The notes below the pieces were generated by a model. It did not search any database and was not told where the DNA came from. It worked only from the letters and a program-made list of their open reading frames with translations. A DNA stretch of 64,000 bases, taken from NCBI GenBank assembly GCA_017471245.1, contig JAFUVB010000047.1:1-64000 (forward strand), written 5' to 3'. Made by a program: the position numbers and the translations under genes. This DNA comes from Prevotella sp. Its GTDB lineage: Bacteria > Bacteroidota > Bacteroidia > Bacteroidales > Bacteroidaceae. Below, piece after piece: positions 51,323 to 58,981 of this stretch; within the stretch, counting starts at the first letter, position 1, and each line of letters starts with the position of its first letter.

Positions 51323-51961
51323 TCTGTTCATGTCGAAACCAAGGCGGATACCGTCGTAGTTGCCGGCGATTTCGCTCACTGCCGACAGTGTGCTGTTGCC
51401 GCTGATTGAACCGAGCACCTGCATCACGGAAATCAGTTTCTTTGATTCGAAAGTAAGACTCATGCCGTTTGCCGAGCGTGCCAGGTATCCGTTCATGTTG
51501 AACAGCAATGTCTTCAGCGCGATGCTTCCCGATTTTGCATCATAATCGTAAGTGCCGCTGATGCTTTTTCCGTCAACTTTTGCCGAGAACGTATTGTCTT
51601 CCTTGAATGTGAAATAGGTGTTGCTGCTGCTCACGCCCAAAGAATTGTATGTGGGAAGCAGCTTTTCTTTTACCTCTGTGGCAATAATCTCGCCTCCTGC
51701 CTTAGCCAAGAGCTTCTCAGAAGTGAATGCGCATCCGGGAGAGTTGTATTTCCATGTGCCGATAACTTCTTCCTGCGTTAGTTTAGTGCCGCCAATCACA
51801 TTGTAGAGAATGTTTGTGAGCGTGCCGGTGTTGGTTGCTGCACCAATAACGCTGCCGAGAACATTGCCTAATGTGGACAAATCACTGCCTCCAGTGCCAG
51901 AAACACCGCACGATGTGAGTGTTGCTGCCAATGCCAATGCATAAAATGTTTTCTTTTTCAT
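51320..51961 (-). CDS. DUF4923 family lipoprotein
   Basis: A 213-residue envelope lipoprotein of the Bacteroidetes DUF4923 (lipocalin-like) family; the function is unknown. The signal MKKKTFYALALAATLTSCGV has the lipobox L-T-S-C at residues 15-18. A Gly/Thr/Leu region (LSTLGNVLGSVIGAATNTGT) precedes the beta-barrel-like part, with EEVIGTWKYNSPGCAFTSE, NTYFTFKEDNTFSAKVDGKS and GMSLTFESKKLISVMQVLG. It ends close to a direct repeat (51249-51322), and its upstream gap is filled by a 44-base tandem array. Confidence 0.85.
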   Translation of the reverse strand: MKKKTFYALALAATLTSCGVSGTGGSDLSTLGNVLGSVIGAATNTGTLTNILYNVIGGTKLTQEEVIGTWKYNSPGCAFTSEKLLAKAGGEIIATEVKEKLLPTYNSLGVSSSNTYFTFKEDNTFSAKVDGKSISGTYDYDAKSGSIALKTLLFNMNGYLARSANGMSLTFESKKLISVMQVLGSISGNSTLSAVSEIAGNYDGIRLGFDMNR

Positions 51962-51992
51962 TTTCTTTCAATTAATTGTTTATCAGTAAATT

Positions 51993-52124
51993 ATTTGTTG
52001 TTATTATCTGTTCCGTCGGTATTTTATCAGTATATCATTTGTTGTTGTTATCTGTTTCGTCGGTATTTTGTCAGAAAATTATTTGTTGTTGTTATCTGTC
52101 TTGTCTGTATTGTCTTTCTTTTCT
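51993..52124. repeat. 44-base tandem repeat, about 2.6 copies
   Basis: Copies start at 51993, 52037 and 52081 with ATTTGTTGTTRTTATCTGTT followed by CGTCGGTATTTT and TCAG. The third copy runs into the HD-protein gene, whose stop codon (52079-52081, minus strand) and last dozen codons it supplies. A fragment of another copy (TTTATCAGTAAATT) precedes the first. Confidence 0.9.
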
Positions 52125-52753
52125 TCGCTCAGAAGCTGGTTGAACAGTTCGCGCAACTTCTTGGGCGAGTGGATGTATTCGCGAATTTCCTTCAGTTTCT
52201 TCTCATTAGGCGTGCCGTGCATCCACAGGCGAATGTATCCATGGTCGGAGTATTTGTTCTGCATGTGCTCATAGAAACGTTCCCATTGCTGTTCGTCGTC
52301 CTTCTCAGGATAGTTGTTTAGTCCATATTGAATGGTGCGTCTGAACACGGTCATTGGGTCAAGGTCGCGGTCGGCTTCTGCAACAATCTTCCCATAGATG
52401 CTTCTTGGGGAGTGGCTTGCTGATGCCCGGTGGTCTTCAACCGCCTCTTTCATGATGCGGATCTGTTCTGAAGAGAACCATTTCCGCAGCCGCGCATCCG
52501 TAGCGAGTATCTTTCCGCCCGTGATATGGTGGATTGCCCGCGGTCCGCTAAGTCCTAAGTCATGGTAGGCAGCTATGGTATAAACCATGTTAATGTCGGC
52601 TCCTGATTGCCTTCCGATTTCCAAAGAACGTCTGATAACACTTGTCACGTGCGACATGTTGTGCGCTTTGTCGAAGGCTGCATATTGCGGCAGTATCTTC
52701 TGTTCTATGAAATCCATCAAATCCAAGCTGACATTATTTTCCATTTCATCCAT
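52079..52753 (-). CDS. HD domain protein
   Basis: A 224-residue predicted phosphohydrolase of the HD superfamily; the natural substrate is unknown. Metal ligands are visible as HNMSHV near residue 31, AAYHDLGLSGPRAIH with the His-Asp pair near residue 64, and VAEADRDLDPM with the last Asp near residue 125. The carboxyl tail, EEKKDNTDKTDNNNK, is low-complexity and encoded by the third unit of a 44-base tandem repeat, so it was probably added by repeat growth. Its promoter box (52764-52771) lies back to back with that of menA. Confidence 0.87.
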   Translation of the reverse strand: MDEMENNVSLDLMDFIEQKILPQYAAFDKAHNMSHVTSVIRRSLEIGRQSGADINMVYTIAAYHDLGLSGPRAIHHITGGKILATDARLRKWFSSEQIRIMKEAVEDHRASASHSPRSIYGKIVAEADRDLDPMTVFRRTIQYGLNNYPEKDDEQQWERFYEHMQNKYSDHGYIRLWMHGTPNEKKLKEIREYIHSPKKLRELFNQLLSEEKKDNTDKTDNNNK

Positions 52754-52763
52754 TTTTTATTTG

Positions 52764-52771
52764 CAAATATA
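52764..52771 (-). promoter_or_regulatory. -7 promoter box of the HD-protein gene
   Basis: The minus strand reads TATATTTG followed by CAAAT, matching TAnnTTTG, only 11 bases from the ATG at 52753. A nearly leaderless message would result. Confidence 0.55.
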
Positions 52772-52783
52772 CGATTAATTGTT

Positions 52784-52791
52784 TACTTTTG
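52784..52791 (+). promoter_or_regulatory. -7 promoter box of menA
   Basis: TACTTTTG followed by CAAGC matches TAnnTTTG. It covers the possible upstream start at 52789, so menA probably starts at 52846 or slightly later. Confidence 0.65.
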
Positions 52792-52845
52792 CAAGCAAAT
52801 TCAACAAATTGTCTGTTTTTTTATGCTAATTGGGGCTTGGCTCCT

Positions 52846-53772
52846 ATGAACAGAAAGATGGATCGGAAAGAAAAAGATATGGCAGAACCGAGGAGAGACT
52901 CTGCCCGCTCATGGGTGCTGGCGGCGCGTCCGAAAACGCTGACGGGTGCTGCTGTTCCTGTAATGATAGGCTTGTCGATGGCGTTTGCCGACAGGTCGGC
53001 AGCGATGGCGTTCCATTGGTTGCCGGCAGTGTTGTGCTTGCTCTTCGCGTTCATCATGCAAATTGATGCAAATTTCATCAACGACTATTTCGATTTCAAA
53101 CATGGAAACGACGATGAAACGCGCTTGGGACCGAAACGTGCGTGTGCAATGGGGTGGGTTACAGTGAGAAACATGAAGCATGCCATTGTGATAACAACGG
53201 CGTTGGCATGCCTTGTGGGATTGCCGCTCATCTGGTATGGCGGTGTGGAAATGATAGCGGTGGGATTGTTTTGCGTGGTTTTCTGCTTTCTGTATACCAC
53301 ACATCTCAGCTATCTCGGTCTTGGCGACCTGCTCGTACTTGTGTTTTTCGGAATCATACCCGTATGCGTACCTTATTATATTCAGATGCATGCGATAACC
53401 GGAGCTGTTGTCGTGGCTTCAGTCGCATGCGGTCTTGTCATTGACACACTGCTTGTCGTGAACAACTACAGGGATATAGACAACGACAGAAAAAACGGTA
53501 AGATCACGCTGATTGTGAGGATGGGTGCGCGAATGGGGCGGTTGTTCTATCTGCTGCTTGGTGTTGTTGCCTGCGGATTGGGTATTGTTCACATTCAAAA
53601 CGTGCATCCCATGGCATTTGTCCTGCCTTTTGTCTACCTGATCTTCCACATCGTAAGCTACAGACAGATGGTTCGCATTGACCACGGGCGTGAACTTAAC
53701 ATCATCTTGGGCTATACCGCCCGTAACATGCTGATATATGGGCTTCTGGTTTCGATAGGCATGTTGATATAG
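52846..53772 (+). CDS. menA: 1,4-dihydroxy-2-naphthoate polyprenyltransferase
   Basis: A UbiA-family membrane enzyme that joins a polyprenyl chain to DHNA in menaquinone synthesis; Bacteroidales use menaquinone for fumarate respiration. The first Asp-rich motif is NDYFDFKHGNDDETRLGP and the second is NNYRDIDNDRKNGKIT, both typical. Eight or nine membrane helices are apparent. The frame opens at 52789 inside the promoter; the ATG at 52846 gives MNRKMDRKEKDMAEPRRDSA, and ATG codons at 52858 or 52879 are also possible. Length is about 308 residues. DUF4494, yggS and a helicase gene follow on the same strand. Confidence 0.93.
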   Translation: MNRKMDRKEKDMAEPRRDSARSWVLAARPKTLTGAAVPVMIGLSMAFADRSAAMAFHWLPAVLCLLFAFIMQIDANFINDYFDFKHGNDDETRLGPKRACAMGWVTVRNMKHAIVITTALACLVGLPLIWYGGVEMIAVGLFCVVFCFLYTTHLSYLGLGDLLVLVFFGIIPVCVPYYIQMHAITGAVVVASVACGLVIDTLLVVNNYRDIDNDRKNGKITLIVRMGARMGRLFYLLLGVVACGLGIVHIQNVHPMAFVLPFVYLIFHIVSYRQMVRIDHGRELNIILGYTARNMLIYGLLVSIGMLI

Positions 53773-53821
53773 GAGAGTGAATTTATAAGAACAGAATACA
53801 GAATAAAAAACAAAATATAGT

Positions 53822-54307
53822 ATGAAAACAAGATCGGCAGAGTGGTTTGAAGTAAAAATCGCTTATGAAAAGACCATGGAAGATGGTCTGCAGAAGAAAG
53901 TAAAAGAGAGTTATGTGGTGGATGCCATGAGTTTTACTGAGGCAGAACGCCGCATCATGGAAGAAATGTCATCCTATATCAGTGGCGCATTCGACGTGAC
54001 TGATATCAAGAAAGCATCATTCCGGGAGATCATCTTCTCGGAAAACGACAACGACGACCGCTGGTATAAAGCCAAGTTGCAGTATATCACCATCGACGAA
54101 AAGACCGAAAAAGAGAAGCGCTCCAATGTTTATTACTTCGTTCAGGCAAGTACGCTGGCTGGTGCAGTGAAGAATATCGATGCCGTTATGGGCGGCACGC
54201 TGATCGACTATGTGATAGCTTCTTTGAGCGAGACCACGGTGATGGATGTTTTCGAGTATCATAAGGGCGTTGACGATGAAAAGTCTGATAAGCCCGAGTA
54301 TGAGTAA
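53822..54307 (+). CDS. DUF4494 family protein
   Basis: A 161-residue cytoplasmic protein of the Bacteroidetes family DUF4494, of unknown function. It starts MKTRSAEWFEVKIAYEKTME and contains ESYVVDAMSFTEAERRIMEE, DDRWYKAKLQYITIDEKTEK and SNVYYFVQASTLAGAVKNID. The two halves look alike (a WFEVKI-type strand followed by an 'ATSFTEAE'-type helix, then a WYKAKL strand and a 'QASTLAGA' helix), suggesting an internal duplication. It lies 49 bases after menA and 65 before yggS. Confidence 0.85.
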   Translation: MKTRSAEWFEVKIAYEKTMEDGLQKKVKESYVVDAMSFTEAERRIMEEMSSYISGAFDVTDIKKASFREIIFSENDNDDRWYKAKLQYITIDEKTEKEKRSNVYYFVQASTLAGAVKNIDAVMGGTLIDYVIASLSETTVMDVFEYHKGVDDEKSDKPEYE

Positions 54308-54372
54308 ACCGGATAGGCAAGGGTAGGGAATAGTAGGCTATTTCATTGTGGTTATTCTTAATTCATGCATTT

Positions 54373-55044
54373 ATGTATCCAGTAAAAGAAAACTTGCGCA
54401 AAGTGCTCTCGCAGTTGCCCGAAGGCGTGCGATTAGTAGCCATCAGCAAGTATCATCCGAATGAGTATATTGAAGCTGCCTACGAAGAGGGGCAGCGCAT
54501 CTTCGGTGAAAGCCATGAGCAGGAGCTAAAGCAGAAGCATGCCACCCTTCCTTCGGACATAGAGTGGCATTTCATCGGCCATCTGCAGACCAACAAAGTG
54601 AAATATATTGCGCCCTACATATCGATGATCGAGGCTGTCGACTCGCTGAAACTGCTGAAGGAGATTGACAAACAGGCGAAGAAGTGCGACCGCGTCATCA
54701 AAGTGCTGCTCGAACTCCACATCGCTGAAGAAGAAACAAAGTATGGCCTCTCATTGGATTCTTGCAGGCAGTTGCTCGAAGAAGGCGAATGGCGGCAGTT
54801 GGATCATGTGAAGATATGCGGTCTGATGATGATGGCAAGCTATGTTGACGATGATCAGCAGATCAGAAATGAGATGATGCTTGCTGCAGAATTCTTCGAT
54901 GAGGTGAAGCTGAAGTACTTTGCCGATGATGACGATTTCTGTGAACGAAGTTGGGGAATGAGCCACGACTTCCCGATAGCATGCGAATGCAGGAGCACCA
55001 TGGTGAGAATCGGCACCACCATCTTCGGTCCCCGTGTTTATTAA
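54373..55044 (+). CDS. YggS family PLP homeostasis protein
   Basis: A 223-residue protein of the YggS/PROSC family, which binds pyridoxal phosphate and keeps vitamin B6 and amino-acid pools in balance; no catalytic reaction is known. The PLP lysine is in VRLVAISKYHPNEYI, followed by FGESHEQEL, the family block EWHFIGHLQTNKVKYI, CGLMMMAS and MSHDFPIACECRSTMVRIGT. The frame is open from a TTG at 54346, but the ATG at 54373 fits. The helicase gene follows after 27 bases. Confidence 0.93.
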   Translation: MYPVKENLRKVLSQLPEGVRLVAISKYHPNEYIEAAYEEGQRIFGESHEQELKQKHATLPSDIEWHFIGHLQTNKVKYIAPYISMIEAVDSLKLLKEIDKQAKKCDRVIKVLLELHIAEEETKYGLSLDSCRQLLEEGEWRQLDHVKICGLMMMASYVDDDQQIRNEMMLAAEFFDEVKLKYFADDDDFCERSWGMSHDFPIACECRSTMVRIGTTIFGPRVY

Positions 55045-55071
55045 TATGCGCTCAACCAAAACAATATCAAT

Positions 55072-56427
55072 ATGGATATCAGGCAGAAGCTAATAAAACT
55101 CGGAATCAGCGAGCTTGCCGACATGCAGAAAGAGGCAAGCGACGTGTTGCTCAATACGAAGAAAGATGTAATCATACTGTCGCCGACAGGCAGCGGCAAG
55201 ACATTGGCTTACCTGCTTCCGCTGGTAGAAAGCATCGACGGCACTAAGGATTGCATTCAGGCAATCGTCATTGTTCCAGGCCGCGAACTGGCACTTCAGT
55301 CGGCAAACGTGCTGAAAGAACTGGGCAGCGGCATACGTTGTATGGCATTATATGGCGGTCGCCCCACGATGGATGAGCATCGGAAGCTGCGCGAATTGAG
55401 ACCTCACGTGGTCTTTGCAACCCCAGGAAGGCTGAATGATCATATAGACAAGCAGAATTTTTCGGTAGATGATGTGCGCTGGCTCATTATCGACGAGTTT
55501 GACAAATGCCTCGAAATGGGGTTCCGCGACGAGATGCAGCGTGTAGTGGAACGGCTTCCGCGCTTGAGCCGACGTGTGTTGCTGTCAGCCACCGATGTGA
55601 AGGAAATAGACCGTTGGGCATCAGCATTCATGAGCAATGCCACGGTTATCAACTATCTGTTGCAAAAAAGCGATGATGATAGCCAGGAAGCGCAACTCAT
55701 GATAGGCAACGGCCGCTGCTCAATGTATACTGTGGATAGCCCCGACAAGGACAAACTTGAAACGCTTTCCAAACTGTTGAGAAGTTTTGGACAGCAGAGC
55801 AGCATTGTGTTTTTGAACTATCGTGAAAGCGTGGAGCGCACCGATGAGTATCTGCGCAAGCAGGGATTTGCCACTTCTGCCTTCCATGGCGGGCTCGAGC
55901 AGAAGCAACGTGAAGATGCATTGTATAAGTTCAGCAACGGCTCTGCCAACATTCTCGTCAGCACTGATCTTGCTTCGCGAGGGCTCGACATTCCGAACAT
56001 CGCCAATATCGTGCATTATCATTTGCCTGAAAGCGAAGAGGGCTACATCCATCGCGTGGGAAGAACTGCCAGATGGGATGCTCAGGGAAGGGCTTTCTTC
56101 ATCCTCCACTCGGGGGAAGAAGTTCCTTCTTACGTGAATGAAACTACTGAAGAATACGTTATTCCCGACCAACTGCCTTGGCCGGCAGAACCTCTCATGG
56201 CTACCATCTATATCGGCAAGGGAAAGAAAGACAAGATTTCGAAAGGCGACATCGTGGGATTCCTGTGCAAGAAAGGTGGTTTAGAAAGTAGCGACATCGG
56301 GCGCATCGACGTGAACGACCGTTATTGCTATGCCGCCATCACGAAAAAGAAAGTGCGCCAAGTGCTTGAAAAAGTGAAGGGTGAGAAAGTAAAAGGTGTC
56401 AAAACGATAGTCGAAGTAGTAGAATAA
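55072..56427 (+). CDS. DEAD-box family RNA helicase
   Basis: A 451-residue ATP-dependent RNA helicase. Motifs in order: I SPTGSGKTLAYLLP, Ia IVPGRELALQ (Gly for the usual Thr), Ib TPGRLNDHI, II IIDEFDKCLEMGFRDE (D-E-F-D instead of D-E-A-D), III LSATD, IV region SSIVFLNYRES, V VSTDLASRGLDIP and VI YIHRVGRTARWD. The carboxyl end has a DbpA-like RNA-binding fold (KISKGDIVGFLCKKGGLESS, then DIGRIDVNDRYCYAAI), which hints at an rRNA target and ribosome assembly. A low-complexity Lys/Val tail (EKVKGEKVKGVKTIVEV) ends it. It is the last gene of the menA run. Confidence 0.92.
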   Translation: MDIRQKLIKLGISELADMQKEASDVLLNTKKDVIILSPTGSGKTLAYLLPLVESIDGTKDCIQAIVIVPGRELALQSANVLKELGSGIRCMALYGGRPTMDEHRKLRELRPHVVFATPGRLNDHIDKQNFSVDDVRWLIIDEFDKCLEMGFRDEMQRVVERLPRLSRRVLLSATDVKEIDRWASAFMSNATVINYLLQKSDDDSQEAQLMIGNGRCSMYTVDSPDKDKLETLSKLLRSFGQQSSIVFLNYRESVERTDEYLRKQGFATSAFHGGLEQKQREDALYKFSNGSANILVSTDLASRGLDIPNIANIVHYHLPESEEGYIHRVGRTARWDAQGRAFFILHSGEEVPSYVNETTEEYVIPDQLPWPAEPLMATIYIGKGKKDKISKGDIVGFLCKKGGLESSDIGRIDVNDRYCYAAITKKKVRQVLEKVKGEKVKGVKTIVEVVE

Positions 56428-56492
56428 GTGTTAAAATTGGCACGAATAGGTAAAATATTGCCAAAATATTTTGTTTGATATAACAAATTGTA

Positions 56493-56500
56493 TACTTTCG
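56493..56500 (+). promoter_or_regulatory. -7 box of the serine operon
   Basis: TACTTTCG followed by CAGAA is one base from TAnnTTTG. It lies 44 bases upstream of the serC ATG. Confidence 0.55.
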
Positions 56501-56543
56501 CAGAAAATTTCAAACTTATATTAATTAAAAATTTAACAATCAA

Positions 56544-57611
56544 ATGAAGAAGTACAATTTCACTGCAGGTCCTTGTATTCTCGACCGCAGCGTGATCGAG
56601 AACACAGCAAAGGCAATCTTAGATTTTAATGGAATGGGTCTCTCCATCGCAGAGATCAGTCACCGTTCCAAGGACTTCCAGGCCGTAATCGATGAGGCAG
56701 AAGCCCTGGCAAAGGAACTTCTCGACATTCCTGAAGGCTATTCCGTTCTCTTCCTCGGTGGTGGTGCATCACTCGAGTTCTGCATGATTCCCTACAACTT
56801 CCTCGTGAAAAAGGCTGCCTATCTGAACACTGGCGTATGGGCAAAGAAAGCTATGAAGGAAGCAAAACTGTTTGGCGAGGTTGTTGAGGTTGCCTCTTCA
56901 GCCGATGCTAACTACACTTTCATCCCGAAGGGATGGACGGTGCCTACAGACGTTGACTATCTCCACATCACGACAAACAATACTATCTACGGTACTGAAA
57001 TCCGCGAAGACCTTGATGTTCCCGTGCGCCTGATCGCCGACATGTCTTCCGATATCTTCAGCCGCCCCGTTGATGTTTCCAAGTATGATGCCATCTATGC
57101 AGGTGCACAGAAGAACCTTTCAATGGCCGGTGTCACCATCGTGATTGTCAAGAACGATGCTCTCGGCAAGGTGGAGCGCCAGATTCCCACCATGCTCGAC
57201 TATCGCACACATGTTGACAAGGGTTCAATGTTCAACACTCCTCCTGTGGTTCCCATCTACACAGCCATGGAAAACATGCGCTGGATCAAGGCTCAGGGTG
57301 GCGTGACAGCTATGCAGAAGCTGGCAAAGCAGCGTGCAGAGATCGTTTACAATGAGATCGACCGCAACAAACTCTTCCGCGGAACAGTTGAAACAGAAGA
57401 TCGCTCTTACATGAATATCTGCTTCGTGCTCAACGAAGAATACAAGGAGCTGGAGAAAGACTTCTTCGATTTCGCCACCTCTAAGGGTATGGTGGGCATC
57501 AAGGGTCACCGTTCTGTTGGCGGTTTCCGTGCATCTTGCTACAACGCTCAGACCATCGAAGGTTGCGAGGCATTGGTTGCTTGCATGAAAGAATACGAAG
57601 CAAAACACTAA
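56544..57611 (+). CDS. serC: Phosphoserine aminotransferase
   Basis: A PLP enzyme that makes phosphoserine from 3-phosphohydroxypyruvate and glutamate; it can also serve pyridoxal synthesis. The 355 residues begin [20 protein letters not shown]. The PLP lysine is in [18 protein letters not shown], the phosphate-binding region in [19 protein letters not shown], and the end reads [17 protein letters not shown]. It opens the operon serC-(four-helix gene)-serA-DUF1015-yigZ. Four bases after its stop a heptamer array begins that marks the edge of a probable inserted cassette. Confidence 0.96.
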   Translation: MKKYNFTAGPCILDRSVIENTAKAILDFNGMGLSIAEISHRSKDFQAVIDEAEALAKELLDIPEGYSVLFLGGGASLEFCMIPYNFLVKKAAYLNTGVWAKKAMKEAKLFGEVVEVASSADANYTFIPKGWTVPTDVDYLHITTNNTIYGTEIREDLDVPVRLIADMSSDIFSRPVDVSKYDAIYAGAQKNLSMAGVTIVIVKNDALGKVERQIPTMLDYRTHVDKGSMFNTPPVVPIYTAMENMRWIKAQGGVTAMQKLAKQRAEIVYNEIDRNKLFRGTVETEDRSYMNICFVLNEEYKELEKDFFDFATSKGMVGIKGHRSVGGFRASCYNAQTIEGCEALVACMKEYEAKH

Positions 57612-57614
57612 GTC

Positions 57615-57645
57615 ATTGACAATTGACCATTGAGCATTGACCATT
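57615..57645 (+). repeat. Left heptamer array (ATTGACC type)
   Basis: ATTGACA, ATTGACC, ATTGAGC and ATTGACC follow one another without gaps, then ATT. It lies between the serC stop and the ATG of the four-helix gene and is inverted relative to the array at 58011-58042. Confidence 0.85.
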
Positions 57646-57649
57646 TCAA

Positions 57650-58012
57650 ATGAAGAAAGACAATCAAATCCTGATGGACAGCAAAGCATTTGCGATTCGA
57701 ATTATCAAATTATATGCATATTTGAAAGATGAGAAACACGTGGTGATGCTGTCAAAACAGGTTTTGAGAAGTGGTACCAGTATTGGTGCAAATGTTCGTG
57801 AAAGTGTCAATGCTCAAAGTCGATTGGATTTTATAAATAAATTAAATATTGCTCTAAAGGAAGCAAACGAAACTGAATATTGGCTTGAACTGCTCCATGA
57901 ATCTGACTTTTTGGATGATAATCAATTTGATTCCATTTATAATGATTGTGGTAAAATAGCAGCAACGCTGACCAAAATCATCAAAACAACCAAATCTGGC
58001 ATGCTGGAGTAA
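57650..58012 (+). CDS. Four-helix bundle protein (23S rRNA intervening-sequence family)
   Basis: A 120-residue, all-helical protein of the four-helix bundle family first seen in 23S rRNA intervening sequences (IVP/S23, TIGR02436). Typical blocks are KAFAIRIIKLYAYLKDEKHV, LSKQVLRSGTSIGANVRES, SRLDFINKLNIALKEANETE and YWLELLHESDFLD. Function is unknown; some related proteins are accessory factors of retroelements. It interrupts the serC-serA pair. Its base use is far more AT-rich than either neighbour, with many AAA, ATT and TTT codons. Inverted ATTGACC arrays flank it, and its stop codon overlaps the right one. Confidence 0.9.
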   Translation: MKKDNQILMDSKAFAIRIIKLYAYLKDEKHVVMLSKQVLRSGTSIGANVRESVNAQSRLDFINKLNIALKEANETEYWLELLHESDFLDDNQFDSIYNDCGKIAATLTKIIKTTKSGMLE

Positions 58013-58042
58013 TGGTCAATGGTCAATGTTCAATGTTCAATT
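58011..58042 (+). repeat. Right heptamer array (GGTCAAT type)
   Basis: AATGGTC twice and AATGTTC twice, then AATT: four units with a period of seven. It is the inverted counterpart of 57615-57645. It spans the stop of the four-helix gene and ends eight bases before the serA ATG. Confidence 0.85.
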
Positions 58043-58049
58043 ATTTAAA

Positions 58050-58967
58050 ATGAAAGTATTAGTAGCAACAGAGAAGCCTTTCGCCAGCGCAGCTGTTGAG
58101 GGCATTCGCAAGGAAGTGGTAGCAGCAGGCAACGAGCTTGTGCTGCTTGAGAAATATACAGAGAAGGCTCAGCTTCTCGATGCAGTGAAAGATGCAGACG
58201 CACTGATCATCCGTTCCGACAAGGTGGATGCAGAGGTTCTCGACGCTGCAAAGCAGTTGAAGATTGTGGTTCGCGCAGGTGCAGGCTACGACAATATCGA
58301 CCTCGCCGCCGCAACAGCCCACAATGTGGTTGCTGAGAACACTCCGGGCCAGAACGCCAATGCCGTTGCCGAGCTGGTGTTCGGTCTGTTAGTGTTTGCC
58401 GTACGTAATTTCTACAACGGCAAGAGCGGTTCCGAACTGAAGGGAAAGAAACTGGGAATCCTCGCATTTGGCAATGTAGGCCGCAACGTGGCACGCATCG
58501 CAGCCGGCTTCGGCATGGATGTTTACGCTTACGATGCATACTGCCCCGCTGCCGTTATCGAGCAGGCTGGCGTTCATGCCGTAGAGAATCAGGACGCTCT
58601 GTTTGAGACTTGCGACGTGGTATCGCTGCATATCCCTGCAACAGCAGAGACCAAGGAAAGCATCAACTATGCATTGGTGAACAAGATGCACAAGGGCGGA
58701 ATCTTGGTGAATACTGCCCGCAAGGAGGTGATCAACGAGACGGAGCTGATCAAGCTGCTGGGCGACCGCGAAGACCTGAAGTTCGTTACCGACATCAAGC
58801 CCGATGCCGATGCTGATTTCGCACAGTTCGAAGGCCGTTATTTCAGCACTCCCAAAAAGATGGGTGCCCAGACAGCCGAGGCTAACATCAATGCCGGTAT
58901 TGCAGCTGCCAAGCAGATCAACGCATTCTTCAAGGATGGTGACACCAAATTCCAAGTTAACAAGTAA
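58050..58967 (+). CDS. serA: D-3-phosphoglycerate dehydrogenase
   Basis: The first enzyme of serine synthesis, an NAD-dependent oxidation of 3-phosphoglycerate. The 305 residues are of the short type without a regulatory ACT domain, so feedback by serine through such a domain is not expected. The NAD-binding motif is GKKLGILAFGNVGRNVARIA, and the catalytic Arg is near VVRAGAGYDNIDL. LHIPATAETKESINYALVNK follows. The frame is open from 58026, but those codons lie in the heptamer array; MKVLVATEKPFASAAVEGIR at 58050 is the natural start. Confidence 0.94.
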   Translation: MKVLVATEKPFASAAVEGIRKEVVAAGNELVLLEKYTEKAQLLDAVKDADALIIRSDKVDAEVLDAAKQLKIVVRAGAGYDNIDLAAATAHNVVAENTPGQNANAVAELVFGLLVFAVRNFYNGKSGSELKGKKLGILAFGNVGRNVARIAAGFGMDVYAYDAYCPAAVIEQAGVHAVENQDALFETCDVVSLHIPATAETKESINYALVNKMHKGGILVNTARKEVINETELIKLLGDREDLKFVTDIKPDADADFAQFEGRYFSTPKKMGAQTAEANINAGIAAAKQINAFFKDGDTKFQVNK

Positions 58968-58981
58968 TCAGAGTCAGCATT

